DNA of 64,000 nucleotides from Scytonema sp. UIC 10036 (GCF_009725235.1 NZ_WJFC01000032.1:23993-87992); one strand, 5' to 3'. Shown: positions 8,476-16,146, numbered from the stretch's first letter. A program made the numbers and translations. The notes: generated by a model not told the origin, from the letters alone.

Positions 8476-9810
8476 CTATGAGGCAAGACGGCGGAACTTA
8501 ACCCTGAGACCATCATAAGGATATGGTGTAGGAAACAGGACTAGATTTAAATTTTGTCCTGGTTCCAGTTCCCACTCATACTCGCGTAGCAGCATTGCTG
8601 TCAGCAGTTTTAAGACCAACTTGCCAAACTCCTTACCGGGACATTCTCGCATTCCACCACCAAAAGGTACATAACCAAATGGTTTTGCTTTATCCTCAGC
8701 CCTTTCTGGCGCAAAACGCTGTGGATCGAAACGCTCGGGTTGTGTATAGATAGAACTATCTTGATGAGTTCTTCTCATTACGTAAACGGCAATCCAATCT
8801 TGGGGAATGCGATAACCATTAAATTCAAATTCCTTTATGACTTTGCGGAAACCAAAACTAGCAGAGGGAGTGACTCGCAAAACTTCCTTAACAACAAGAT
8901 CTAGATAAGTCATCTGCTTTAGGTGTTCCAGTGTTAGCGGTTCCTTAAACTCCAACTGTCGTTGTTCTGCACGGGCAGTTGCCAAAACTTCCGGAGACTG
9001 TGCTAAAAACATAAACATAGATGTCAGCGCTGACGCTACTGTATCGTGACCACCAAATAGAAACGTTAAAATTTGGTCTTTCACTTCCTGCAAACTTAAC
9101 TTATTCCCATCTTCGTCTTGTATTTGCAACAGTAGCCCCAAAAAATCTTGACTTGTATGTGATTGTTGCTGGCGTTTGCGTACAATTTCCTCAATACGTA
9201 TCAGTAGTTGTTCGCGACTGTGTAATGCTCGACCAAACTTAGTCCAAGGTAAACGTATTGGTATAGAGAATAGCCCGTCTCCCCACTCCTCAAACAATTT
9301 ACTGAAATGGCAATCGTTAGAAGTCTCCACGCCTAAGAGAAATTTGCAGGCGACATCAAGAGAATATTTACTCAGTTCTGGGAACCAGTTTAATGTACCC
9401 ATGCGTTCCCATTTGTCTAAATAATTATGAGTAATGCTTTCTATTCCAGAAATGGACTGTTCCATAATTTTTGGTTGAAAGGCTTTATGGAACATCTTGC
9501 GTCGCTGTTGGTGCTCGTTACCTGTTTGGATAACTAAAGAGCCGATACCCAGCAGTACCTTGATAGTCTCAGGCCATCCAACAGAAAGATGCGATTTTTC
9601 ATTGGCAAACAAATAGCGATTGGCTTCTGCTCCGATCGCAATAACTGTAGAACATCCAAATAAACTGGTTTTGAAAATCGATCCGTATTGCTTTTGTCGC
9701 TTTTCAACATAACGTGGATCGTACAAAAAGTTAAGTGTCTCACCAATTACAGGTAGACCAAAGTGACCAGGAGGTAAAGGTAGCGCTCCCTGGCTAATAG
9801 TTATTGTCAT
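8476..9810 (-). CDS. Cytochrome P450, CYP110-like
   Basis: A heme monooxygenase of 444 residues. The I-helix motif GGHDT (253-257), the ExxR pair Glu309-Arg312 in KEVLR and the heme loop FGGGMRECPG with axial Cys390 are all intact. No membrane anchor is apparent, as in other bacterial P450s. Cyanobacterial CYP110 enzymes oxidise fatty acids or terpenes. Lying 116 bases downstream of a terpene synthase on the same strand, this one most likely oxidises the cyclase product. That arrangement is known from Nostoc and Anabaena, where a CYP110 pairs with a sesquiterpene synthase. It also needs ferredoxin and a reductase, not found nearby. Subfamily and substrate are inferred from context. Confidence 0.92.
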   Translation of the reverse strand: MTITISQGALPLPPGHFGLPVIGETLNFLYDPRYVEKRQKQYGSIFKTSLFGCSTVIAIGAEANRYLFANEKSHLSVGWPETIKVLLGIGSLVIQTGNEHQQRRKMFHKAFQPKIMEQSISGIESITHNYLDKWERMGTLNWFPELSKYSLDVACKFLLGVETSNDCHFSKLFEEWGDGLFSIPIRLPWTKFGRALHSREQLLIRIEEIVRKRQQQSHTSQDFLGLLLQIQDEDGNKLSLQEVKDQILTFLFGGHDTVASALTSMFMFLAQSPEVLATARAEQRQLEFKEPLTLEHLKQMTYLDLVVKEVLRVTPSASFGFRKVIKEFEFNGYRIPQDWIAVYVMRRTHQDSSIYTQPERFDPQRFAPERAEDKAKPFGYVPFGGGMRECPGKEFGKLVLKLLTAMLLREYEWELEPGQNLNLVLFPTPYPYDGLRVKFRRLAS

Positions 9811-9868
9811 TTTAAGTATCCATCATGAACTGCGTACACGATAACAAATGAAAATTTTCTTTCTTTCT

Positions 9869-9898
9869 GTAGAGACGCTTCAAATAGCGCGTCTCTAC
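9869..9898. repeat. Palindromic repeat between terpene synthase and P450 genes
   Basis: GTAGAGACGC and GCGTCTCTAC form a perfect 10-bp stem. The reverse complement is identical to 18188-18217 except for one loop base, so it is a dispersed repeat. It lies between the two terpenoid genes and might attenuate read-through from the synthase to the P450. Confidence 0.8.
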
Positions 9899-9926
9899 TA
9901 CTTCCTACTCCTTTTTTCAAGCTAGA

Positions 9927-10895
9927 TTAGTGTTTAACTGGTTCCAACATTTCTACACTTTGATAGCGATCGGTATAAGAATACCAATCTAGATTGCCAC
10001 GTATCCAAGCATGCATTATGGAGATATATTGCGCCAATTCTGTGTCTAGTTCGTTTCCAAAAACTGGCTTAGATTCTTCCAAGCTTGTAAGAGATTCCAT
10101 CTCCCGATCGTGCATGATTACAGCACGCTCAACTGAGGTTTCTAAAGAAAGCTGTTGTTGATAATGCAGCACTAAGACTATGTTATGTACATCACCACTT
10201 GCCATTTCTCTTGATGCTGAAAAAATATCATTACACCAAGCAAGAACGTTGATTGTCATTAGCTTTAGCTTGTCTACAAAATAGTGATTTCTCCAAAAGT
10301 CACTTAGCATGAAGTTATTGCAAAACTCGCTGACTGTGAGGAAAAGATTTCCACCTACACTCGCTCTGCGTATCATCATATAAGCATCAATGTCAGGCAC
10401 AATATTTTGTGCGCGGACGGCTGCTTCTTTAACACATCCAAGGAAGTATTCTTCAAAGCAAAGGAGGAAGTGACGAAACCATTGCGTGCTCGCTCTTTGA
10501 ACCGTCCTCTGTCGCAAATCGTGTAAAGCGTGGCTTAGAGGTATATCGTTCTTTCTAGGTTCCGCTCCATTTAAGATTTCCAAAAATCTTGTGTGATAAA
10601 CCTTCAAGGCTTCAGGTTGTTTTTTCAACTCTGACAAATCGCATTGATCGTCCCAAATAAATACCCAACTTAACCAGTCGTTTCCAATTTTTAATTCTTC
10701 TAATTGGCAGTTTGGGTATGCACGTGCAGCTAGCAAAAAGAATTTTGACTTAGAAAACCGACGATAAGTAGATTCTTTTGCCAATAAGTTGAAGCGCAAC
10801 ACCCATTCTAAAGAATAATCTTCCAAAACATTAAAGTATTTGTTGATTTGAGATGGAAATGGACAGTGTAATTTAGGGAAAGTTAATTGAGTCAT
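9927..10895 (-). CDS. Class I terpene synthase (sesquiterpene cyclase type)
   Basis: A 322-residue single-domain cyclase that should ionise a prenyl diphosphate, probably farnesyl diphosphate, and cyclise it. The aspartate-rich motif is WDDQCD (Asp82, Asp83, Asp86). The second metal site is NDIFSASRE (Asn222, Ser226, Glu230). A C-terminal Arg-Tyr pair (TDRYQS) matches the RY that senses diphosphate. The ATG is preceded by AGAGAGG, a good ribosome binding site. The downstream P450 suggests an oxidised sesquiterpenoid product. Geosmin synthase is excluded because that enzyme has two such domains and about 730-750 residues. The exact product cannot be read from sequence; relatives in Nostoc make germacrene-type hydrocarbons. 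Confidence 0.93.
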   Translation of the reverse strand: MTQLTFPKLHCPFPSQINKYFNVLEDYSLEWVLRFNLLAKESTYRRFSKSKFFLLAARAYPNCQLEELKIGNDWLSWVFIWDDQCDLSELKKQPEALKVYHTRFLEILNGAEPRKNDIPLSHALHDLRQRTVQRASTQWFRHFLLCFEEYFLGCVKEAAVRAQNIVPDIDAYMMIRRASVGGNLFLTVSEFCNNFMLSDFWRNHYFVDKLKLMTINVLAWCNDIFSASREMASGDVHNIVLVLHYQQQLSLETSVERAVIMHDREMESLTSLEESKPVFGNELDTELAQYISIMHAWIRGNLDWYSYTDRYQSVEMLEPVKH

Positions 10896-11470
10896 AAAAC
10901 CTCTCTCAGCGTTCGAAACACAGGATAAATTGACCCAACCTGAAGTCAGAGGGCTTAAATAACAACTGCAAGTGGCAGCTAATTTCTCATAGCTAGTGGC
11001 TAATCGCGTTCAAGCAGAAGCAACTCACTGCTTTAAGCAACACGACATTTTAGTTTTAGACATCTCCCAATGAAAATTTACAAAACGTAAACTTTTCTCA
11101 GGAAGTCATGCCTGAAACGAAAAGTCATTATTCTTTTGAGTCGATACTTGCAAATTCACTAAGCTTTATGGAACAAGCTAGAGCAAAATCATGCCCTTGC
11201 ATCAATGCAATGACTTATTTCAACATCAATTTCCTCAAGATTTTCCATCTTTTGTTTTTTGAATAACAATGGCTACGCTACAACACTTTATACAGAATTT
11301 GAATTTAAAATTCAGCCTGTATTTTGTAGTGTTTCAGATAATTACTGTTGCTTCAAAAACTTTCTTTTACATAATTTTTGTTTTTTTTAATATTTTTTTT
11401 GCTTTTTTTTTTTGGTTTTTTTTTTTTGGATTTTTTTTTTTTGATTTTGGTTTTTGGATTTTTTATTTTT

Positions 11471-11503
11471 GATTTTGGATTTTGGATTTTGGATTTTGCG
11501 ATT
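11471..11503 (+). repeat. Heptamer tandem array ATTTTGG
   Basis: About four consecutive GATTTTG/ATTTTGG units, followed by diverged copies to about 11527. This is a short tandemly repeated repetitive (STRR) sequence typical of Nostoc-like genomes. The inverse-orientation array lies at 11731-11761. Confidence 0.85.
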
Positions 11504-11730
11504 CTGGATTTTTCGATTTTGGGTTGGGGGATGAGGTTATGGATTTCCAATTAAAAAATATATGCAGGAATGGAAGATGGGCAAGATATTATTTAGTTAT
11601 TTACTCACAGGCTTCTTTATCAATCTTCGGATATACCTTCAGTACGATTTTTTTAATCCTGAAGTACCTCTTTGTTGTGCATCCAGGAAGCATTTTCCTA
11701 TATACAAATATCAATATAAGATTTCTTTCA

Positions 11731-11761
11731 ATCCAAAATCCAAAATCTAAAATCCAAAATC
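11731..11761 (-). repeat. Heptamer tandem array, inverse orientation
   Basis: ATCCAAAATCCAAAATCTAA and further AATCCAA units run to the doorstep of the permease start codon. They are the reverse complement of the array at 11471-11503, so transcripts across the 230-base interval could fold into a long hairpin just before the permease gene. Confidence 0.8.
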
Positions 11762-11771
11762 ATATTGGTTT

Positions 11772-12908
11772 ATGTTGTTCAATTTAATTGACTCAATTTT
11801 AGGAAGCCGATTTTGGGCGCTCTTCCAAAAGGAGTTTGCTCAGATATTTCGCAACCGTCAGCTTTTGATTCAGTTGCTTGTTCCGCCGACTGTCTTTTTG
11901 ATGCTGTTTGGTTTTGCTTTAAATCCGGAAGTGGAAAATCTGAAGGTTGGTATTAGGGATTACAGTAACAGTAGTGCTTCACGGGAATTTGTACAAATAT
12001 TTGACCAGACGGATGCGTTTGTGGTAAGTCGGTATTATTCCGACCAGAAGGAGATGATAGAGGATTTGGCAACGGGAAAACTAACGGTTGCTATGACCAT
12101 TCCGCGAGAGTTTGCTGGTGATATTGCTAAAAAACGTCCTGTAGAAGTGCAGGCATTGTATGATGCTGTTGATGCAAATACGGCAAGTCTTGCTTCGAGT
12201 TACATCAATCAATTGGTGAGCGATTATAACTCGCGACAGCAGGATAGGGGGGATTTACAAAAGAACCGGGTACAGGTTCAGACTTCGATTTTTTACAATC
12301 CTGGGCTGGAGAGTTCTTGGTTTATTGTGTCGGGAATGTTTGGCATTGTGCTGACGGTGATTGGTTCTCAAGCAGCTGCTTCTTTGGTGGTGAGGGAAAA
12401 GGAAGCAGGGACTGTTGAGCAGTTGGTGATGACTCCTGCTTCTAATAGTGAGGTGATTCTGGCTAAGGTTTGTCCGTTACTGGTTTTGCTAACGTTGGAT
12501 GTTTTGATTGCTCTTGGTGTCGCAAGGCTGGTGTTTGGCGTGCCATTACGGGGTAATTTGTTGGTATTCCTACCGATCGCGGTGCTTTACTTTTGGGTAG
12601 GTATTAGTATTGGGATTTTGATTGCAACTTACTCAAAGAGCGAACAGCAGACGCAGTTGACTGCTTTCTTTATTAATCCACCGCTAGTTCTGTTGTGTGG
12701 AGCTACAACTCCAATTTCTTCTATGCCAACGTTTATACAATGGCTCTCTTATTTAGATCCCTTGCGCTATTTTATTGAGGTTTGCCGTGGGGTGTTGTTG
12801 AAGGGGGTGGGTCTGGAGACGCTTTGGCCTCAGGTGCTGATTTTACTAGTTTTTGCTGCGGTGCTTATGTCTTTGAGTATTCGGCAGTTTCGGCAACAGT
12901 TGGGGTAA
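11772..12908 (+). CDS. ABC-2 type transporter permease
   Basis: A 378-residue membrane protein of the ABC-2 (YhhJ/DrrB-like) class. It has one N-terminal transmembrane helix (LLIQLLVPPTVFLMLFGFAL), then a large extracytoplasmic domain (about 55-180), then five membrane segments from about 185. The stretch EKEAGTVEQLVMTPAS is the conserved cytoplasmic coupling loop of this family. Such permeases export drugs, lipids or other hydrophobic molecules together with a separate ATPase, which is not in the neighbourhood. The ATPase may lie elsewhere, so the substrate is open. The gene is bounded by heptamer arrays on both sides, which suggests that recombination has isolated it from its partners. Confidence 0.88.
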   Translation: MLFNLIDSILGSRFWALFQKEFAQIFRNRQLLIQLLVPPTVFLMLFGFALNPEVENLKVGIRDYSNSSASREFVQIFDQTDAFVVSRYYSDQKEMIEDLATGKLTVAMTIPREFAGDIAKKRPVEVQALYDAVDANTASLASSYINQLVSDYNSRQQDRGDLQKNRVQVQTSIFYNPGLESSWFIVSGMFGIVLTVIGSQAAASLVVREKEAGTVEQLVMTPASNSEVILAKVCPLLVLLTLDVLIALGVARLVFGVPLRGNLLVFLPIAVLYFWVGISIGILIATYSKSEQQTQLTAFFINPPLVLLCGATTPISSMPTFIQWLSYLDPLRYFIEVCRGVLLKGVGLETLWPQVLILLVFAAVLMSLSIRQFRQQLG

Positions 12909-12940
12909 CCAGTGACCAGTGACCAGTGACCAGTGACCAG
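12909..12940. repeat. Heptamer tandem array CCAGTGA
   Basis: Four and a half direct copies of CCAGTGA follow immediately after the permease stop codon. The same heptamer in inverse orientation lies at 58365-58387. On its other side is the truncated TnpB fragment, so the array marks a rearrangement junction. Confidence 0.9.
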
Positions 12941-12965
12941 GTGCTTGGTGCTCATAACTTCATTA

Positions 12966-13181
12966 ATCGTGCTCGGACATTGTGGAGAGATTCATTGCAA
13001 ACTTGGAGGCAACAAAGTGTTTGCGTGTCCCAAGTGTAAGTTTACGGCTCCCAGAGATTGGGTGGGCGCAGTTAACATTATGTTGGCTGCTTTGCAGGCT
13101 ACCGCCTTCCAGGTTAAGGGAACACAACTGTCTATTGAGTCCTTAACCCAGGATGTTGTAGTTTCACAATCAATCTTGTGA
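12966..13181 (+). pseudogene. IS200/IS605-family TnpB remnant (C-terminal zinc ribbon)
   Basis: The frame ending at 13181 carries GEIHCKLGGNKVFACPKCKF and then RDWVGAVNIMLAALQATAF. These match the C-terminal zinc ribbon and the final RD...N catalytic segment of TnpB, the RNA-guided nuclease carried by IS200/IS605-type elements. Only the last 65 or so residues remain. The first zinc knuckle seems to be split between frames: TGCTCGGAC (Cys-Ser-Asp) is followed by two surplus bases before TGTGGAGAG (Cys-Gly-Glu). No TnpA, no N-terminal two thirds and no clear element ends are visible. It is a relic, cut off at the heptamer array upstream. Confidence 0.75.
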
Positions 13182-13422
13182 GAGATGTGAGGCTTAAAGG
13201 TAGCACGAATGCTGACGTTGTAAAAAAGGCGGGCTAACTTAGCGCTCATACTACAATTTTCGCTTTTTTTGTCACGTAACCCTGACAATTACTGCTAAAA
13301 TAACAGCAGGTAACTGTAACAATTCAACGGGTTAATGTAAAATACATTAGGTGTTTGTAAGGCAATGACTCAACCACTAAGGTGTAGTAATCTAAGGTAA
13401 TTAAGCGTATGTTTGTCTACTT

Positions 13423-13620
13423 ATGCCTAACGTCCCTAAGAAAGATCGTCCCAGAGTGCAATTTGTATGCGACCAATGGGTTAAGGAGTATCTTGACCAA
13501 TGGGCGGGAGTCGAAAACCGCTCTACAAGTAACTTAATTGAAACTATTGTTTTGGAAGCAGTGACAACGAAGCAAGCACAGGGAGAATTGCCACCACCAC
13601 CCAAGCCACCTAAAAAATAA
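13423..13620 (+). CDS. Small ribbon-helix-helix-like protein
   Basis: A 65-residue protein. VQFVCDQWVKEYLDQWAGVE and the following NRSTSNLIETIVLEAV look like the strand-helix-helix of a CopG/Arc-type DNA-binding fold. The tail is proline and lysine rich (PPPPKPPKK). Such proteins act as dimers and often repress their own operon. A coiled-coil gene begins 9 bases downstream, so the two are surely cotranscribed. They may form a regulator-effector or plasmid-maintenance-like pair. No toxin motif is recognised in the partner. The fold is inferred from pattern only. Confidence 0.7.
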   Translation: MPNVPKKDRPRVQFVCDQWVKEYLDQWAGVENRSTSNLIETIVLEAVTTKQAQGELPPPPKPPKK

Positions 13621-13629
13621 GGAAAATTA

Positions 13630-13968
13630 ATGACCAACGCAGAACAACCCAATCGGCTAGATCTTATAGAAGCACTCCTGTTGCAAACTGTACAGCAACA
13701 GCAGGTTAACACAGCAGCTATCTCGCAGCTAACCCAGCAGCAGCAGGTTAATATAGCAGCGATCGCACAGCTAGCTCAGCAACAAGCAGAACTCAAGCAA
13801 GAATTGCAAGATAGCATTAGCCACTTAGTTGGTGTCATAGGTGATTTTGTTGAAGAAGCTCAACAAGATCGAGTGATTATGCGAGAACTTCAATCTGAAG
13901 TCAGGGGTATTCAAACCGAAAACCAACGAATTCTTCAATATTTATTTGGACGACAGGGGCAGGGGTAA
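13630..13968 (+). CDS. Small Gln-rich coiled-coil protein
   Basis: A 112-residue hydrophilic protein with near-repeats [20 protein letters not shown] and [10 protein letters not shown] (about residues 22-50). Heptad-like helices follow to the end. GGAAAA lies 5 bases upstream of the ATG. It sits 9 bases behind the ribbon-helix-helix gene. Proteins of this type are common beside small DNA-binding proteins in cyanobacterial accessory regions, but no function is known to me. The 86-residue coiled-coil protein at 56639-56899 has a similar build but no obvious sequence identity. Confidence 0.65.
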   Translation: MTNAEQPNRLDLIEALLLQTVQQQQVNTAAISQLTQQQQVNIAAIAQLAQQQAELKQELQDSISHLVGVIGDFVEEAQQDRVIMRELQSEVRGIQTENQRILQYLFGRQGQG

Positions 13969-14145
13969 CTGTCGAATAGCGAATCTTGCCCACCATGGGG
14001 GATAAAATTTTGAAACCGCCAGATAATAAAGTAGCGGGCGAGGACGCCATTTATTGTTGGTAGCAATTGTGACTGCGCTTCTAACGACTAGCTCCCTGAC
14101 TTCTTAAACGAGAGGTTACATTTCTTATACTAGTCCTCATTTTTC

Positions 14146-14232
14146 TAGTGCGGCGATCGATTTTTTATGGCTCTGGTTTTGTAGTTGTGTGATGAGCTGG
14201 GTACAGCTTGCGCCGAAGCGATCGCCGCACTA
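14146..14232. repeat. Long stem-loop enclosing an R1 repeat copy
   Basis: TAGTGCGGCGATCG (14146-14159) and CGATCGCCGCACTA (14219-14232) are a perfect 14-bp inverted repeat. Within the loop, 14189-14227 is a copy of R1 (GATGAGCTGGGTACAGCTTG, then CGCCGAAGCGATCGCC). It lies 24 bases from the HNH gene stop and could end that transcript on the minus strand. Confidence 0.8.
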
Positions 14233-14255
14233 TAGCATAACACCAGATCGATCCC

Positions 14256-14702
14256 TTACTGACTCATGCGCTGTAATGCCGATGCAGAAGGATACCTATC
14301 AACTGTCATTAATACTTGACGTTCCACCACTCGCTCATCATTGTTAAAATCAAAAATACGTACCGTGACCTCTCCAATGTCTGTCAAAGGTCGAATAATA
14401 GCATCTTCTAAGCGAAAATGATCTCCCCAAAAATCGCGACGTGGATTAAAAAACCTCACGAGTTCCCCAGTTTGCCAATTAATCGATCCTAAATCGGTTC
14501 CTTTTTGGAGATTGCAAAAGATACAAGAATAAGCGAGGTTTTCTGCTGTGGTTGCACCGCCGTGTTTGACGCTGATAATGTGGTCAAGTTGAAAATCTAT
14601 ACCATCCGTATCTGAAAACAGACAGTACTCACAGAGAGAATCAGTACGTTTGATAACTAAACGACGGAGATCTGTACTAATGTAGAGACGAAGCACATTC
14701 AA
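14256..14702 (-). CDS. HNH endonuclease-domain protein
   Basis: A 148-residue protein with an HNH fold at about 20-70. Zinc-binding Cys24 and Cys27 (LCEYC), the catalytic LDHIISVKHGG (Asp40, His41), the Asn in TTAENLAYSC, and a second cysteine pair (Cys60, Cys63) are all present. The C-terminal half (FNPRRDFWGDHFRLED...) matches the extension common in cyanobacterial stand-alone HNH proteins. It should be a metal-dependent nuclease, but the biological target is unknown. It starts 3 bases after the stop of the 84-residue gene, so the pair is one operon. No methyltransferase or ATPase partner is near, so a classical restriction system is unlikely. Confidence 0.88.
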   Translation of the reverse strand: MNVLRLYISTDLRRLVIKRTDSLCEYCLFSDTDGIDFQLDHIISVKHGGATTAENLAYSCIFCNLQKGTDLGSINWQTGELVRFFNPRRDFWGDHFRLEDAIIRPLTDIGEVTVRIFDFNNDERVVERQVLMTVDRYPSASALQRMSQ

Positions 14703-14705
14703 TAC

Positions 14706-14960
14706 TTACTCAATTTTAATATAGGTATAAGCACGGGCTTTTGCTAACCTCATTATATGCTCTAACGTCAAAAAACAATCTAATTCCTTCTTTTCATCTG
14801 GTGTCAGTTCTCCAGTGTGATGAGCATATACCAGATCGTCTAAACGTTCTTTTGCCTCAGCCGATATTTTAAAATCAATCACGCTTTGAGGAGTTGTTCC
14901 CGCAGCAATAAACTCGATGATTTCATCGTAAACTTTGGTAACCTTGACTACGGTAGTCAT
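14706..14960 (-). CDS. Conserved small protein paired with HNH nuclease
   Basis: An 84-residue, acidic and helical protein (VYDEIIEFIAAGTTPQSVID, then SAEAKERLDDLVYAHHTGEL). Its stop lies only 3 bases before the HNH start. Small proteins of this kind (recognisable by the FKISAEAKERLDDL stretch) occur beside HNH or PIN genes in cyanobacteria. That looks like a two-gene module where this could be an antidote or specificity subunit. No catalytic or DNA-binding motif is evident. The role is inference from operon structure only. Confidence 0.7.
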   Translation of the reverse strand: MTTVVKVTKVYDEIIEFIAAGTTPQSVIDFKISAEAKERLDDLVYAHHTGELTPDEKKELDCFLTLEHIMRLAKARAYTYIKIE

Positions 14961-15080
14961 ATATGTATATGTTCTTCTGGATTTACTTTATCTATGGTAC
15001 TTGAAATAAATATCCTAGGGTTCTAAGTTTCGGTCAAGGTTCATGCGTAAGTTCTAAGAAAATTCAGAGTAATAAAATAG

Positions 15081-15096
15081 CGGGCGAATACGCCCG
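15081..15096 (-). terminator. Short GC hairpin downstream of the DUF4058 remnant
   Basis: CGGGCG, loop AATA, CGCCCG. It lies 46 bases beyond the DUF4058 stop on the minus strand. A diverged copy (GCGGGCGAGGACGCC) occurs near 14034, so it is also a dispersed repeat. Confidence 0.45.
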
Positions 15097-15141
15097 TCCC
15101 ACAAAATGGATGATTTATTTCTTGAAATCTTTAGTTTTTGA

Positions 15142-15829
15142 TTATACATCTTGATTTGGAGTTAATGGAGTTAATAACTTTGCAACCCACTCTCGATCTA
15201 CTGCTGATAGTGCGGGAGGTGGGATAGGTTGGCGATAATCAATTCTTGTGGAATAACGAGCGCGATCGTACACGCCGTTAAAGATGTCTTGTAATGGCAC
15301 CAAAGGTTCTTCTTCGTTGGGCTTTAGGGGAATTGGAAAAGTAGGTAGTTTTTGTTGCAAGGTAAAGCTGTATAAATCGGCTGTGGGACGTCGATCGCTC
15401 CGACTGATGAGGATGCGGTATGCTGTTGTCGATCGCGAAGCGCAAGCTGTACCCAGCTTATCGCATTCCTAGAATTGCCATTGGTTGACCACCGCGTAGC
15501 AAGTCCAGTTCTACTAAGTGAGTGGCGCTACCGAGAATTGCCCGTCGCTTTTTCTCATAAGCTGTTCTACCATCTCCAGAACGTTTATTTTTTGGAGATA
15601 AAAGTTCTATTACGGTAATAACCTCGTCTGTAACAATTTCCCGAACTTCTAGATAGCGCTCGTTGACAGCTAGAGGCATGGGGACTTTAACTTGTCCCTT
15701 GTCGGATCTGGGTGGCTGTGGAGCGATCGCCTGCTGTTGGTTGTTCTTCTGTGGAATTATCGGAGCGATCGGAGAAGATAATAGTTCTGAGAGGATGTTT
15801 GAAAATTGGTTGGCTGTCATTTTAATCAC
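15142..15829 (-). pseudogene. DUF4058-family gene broken by repeat R1
   Basis: Two frames add up to one DUF4058 protein. The first (15458-15829) has MPLAVNERYLEVREI, VITVIELLSPKNKRSGDGRT and ATHLVELDLLRGGQPM. The second (15142-15360, with its frame open further upstream) continues YRILISRSDRRPTADLYSF and LPTFPIPLKPNEEEPLVPL. Between them the R1 unit at 15431-15464 brings a stop and a frame change. The N-terminal family block (MPSPFPGMNPYLE...) is also missing. DUF4058 proteins are common in cyanobacteria and have no firm function. A second DUF4058 gene at 55860-56580 is broken too. Calling it a pseudogene is inference; the fragments could still be translated separately. Confidence 0.85.
15431..15464 (-). 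repeat. Dispersed repeat R1 inside the DUF4058 gene
   Basis: On the minus strand it reads GCGATAAGCTGGGTACAGCT followed by TGCGCTTCGCGATC. The TAA within GCGATAAGC ends the first DUF4058 frame right after PMAILGMR. The protein then resumes downstream in another frame. Confidence 0.88.
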
Positions 15830-15945
15830 ATTGTGTGTTCGGAATTGGGAATTGTTTTAACCATAGATACGCTCCGTCATTAGGACATTTAATAATTATA
15901 CCCTTCATACCAATATTGATATTAAGACTTAGGCAAAGCCCCATT

Positions 15946-16037
15946 AAGACTTACACAAAGCCCCCCTTTTTAAGGAGGGTTGGGGGGATCTACAAAGCGT
16001 AAAATTCCTAAAAGAACGTTGAGGTTGCGTAAGTCTT
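15946..16037. mobile_element. MITE-like element M1
   Basis: The ends are AAGACTTACACAAAGCCCCC at the left and, on the other strand, AAGACTTACGCAACCTCAAC at the right, an inverted repeat of about 13 bp. Inside is CCCCCCTTTTTAAGGAGGG, a palindromic core. There is no coding capacity in 92 bases. A longer, diverged relative lies at 24426-24709. It fills most of the 317-base gap between the DUF4058 remnant and the antitoxin gene. Confidence 0.7.
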
Positions 16038-16146
16038 GAAGATAACCCTTGCATCACTGCTTTAGCAAATTCTTCACCTTAAAAAATCCTTATAAAGGGG
16101 GTATGAAAATTAAGTTCCCTCCCCAATCCATCGGTCTGTCTTAACG

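Larger units (their letters stand above)
10896..11771. other. Gene-free stretch with poly-T and heptamer repeats
   Basis: This should hold the divergent promoters of the terpene synthase and the ABC-2 permease. The first 370 bases show no clear gene. From about 11377 the plus strand is almost pure T with single G's, a low-complexity tract. It runs into ATTTTGG heptamers. An ORF crossing this tract is only Phe-rich low complexity and is not accepted as a gene. Confidence 0.7.

Noticed and set aside
9927..10895. Terpene synthase considered as geosmin or 2-methylisoborneol synthase
   Set aside because: Only one catalytic domain of 322 residues and no methyltransferase partner; geosmin synthase has two domains.
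11269..11472. 67-codon plus-strand frame through the T-rich tract
   Set aside because: The product is Phe/Trp low complexity from poly-T; no start signal, no protein-like composition.
12909..12940. Heptamer array considered as a CRISPR or origin iteron set
   Set aside because: Units are 7 bp and head to tail with no spacer; no replication gene is near.
14256..14960. HNH pair considered as a type II restriction system
   Set aside because: No DNA methyltransferase gene lies nearby.
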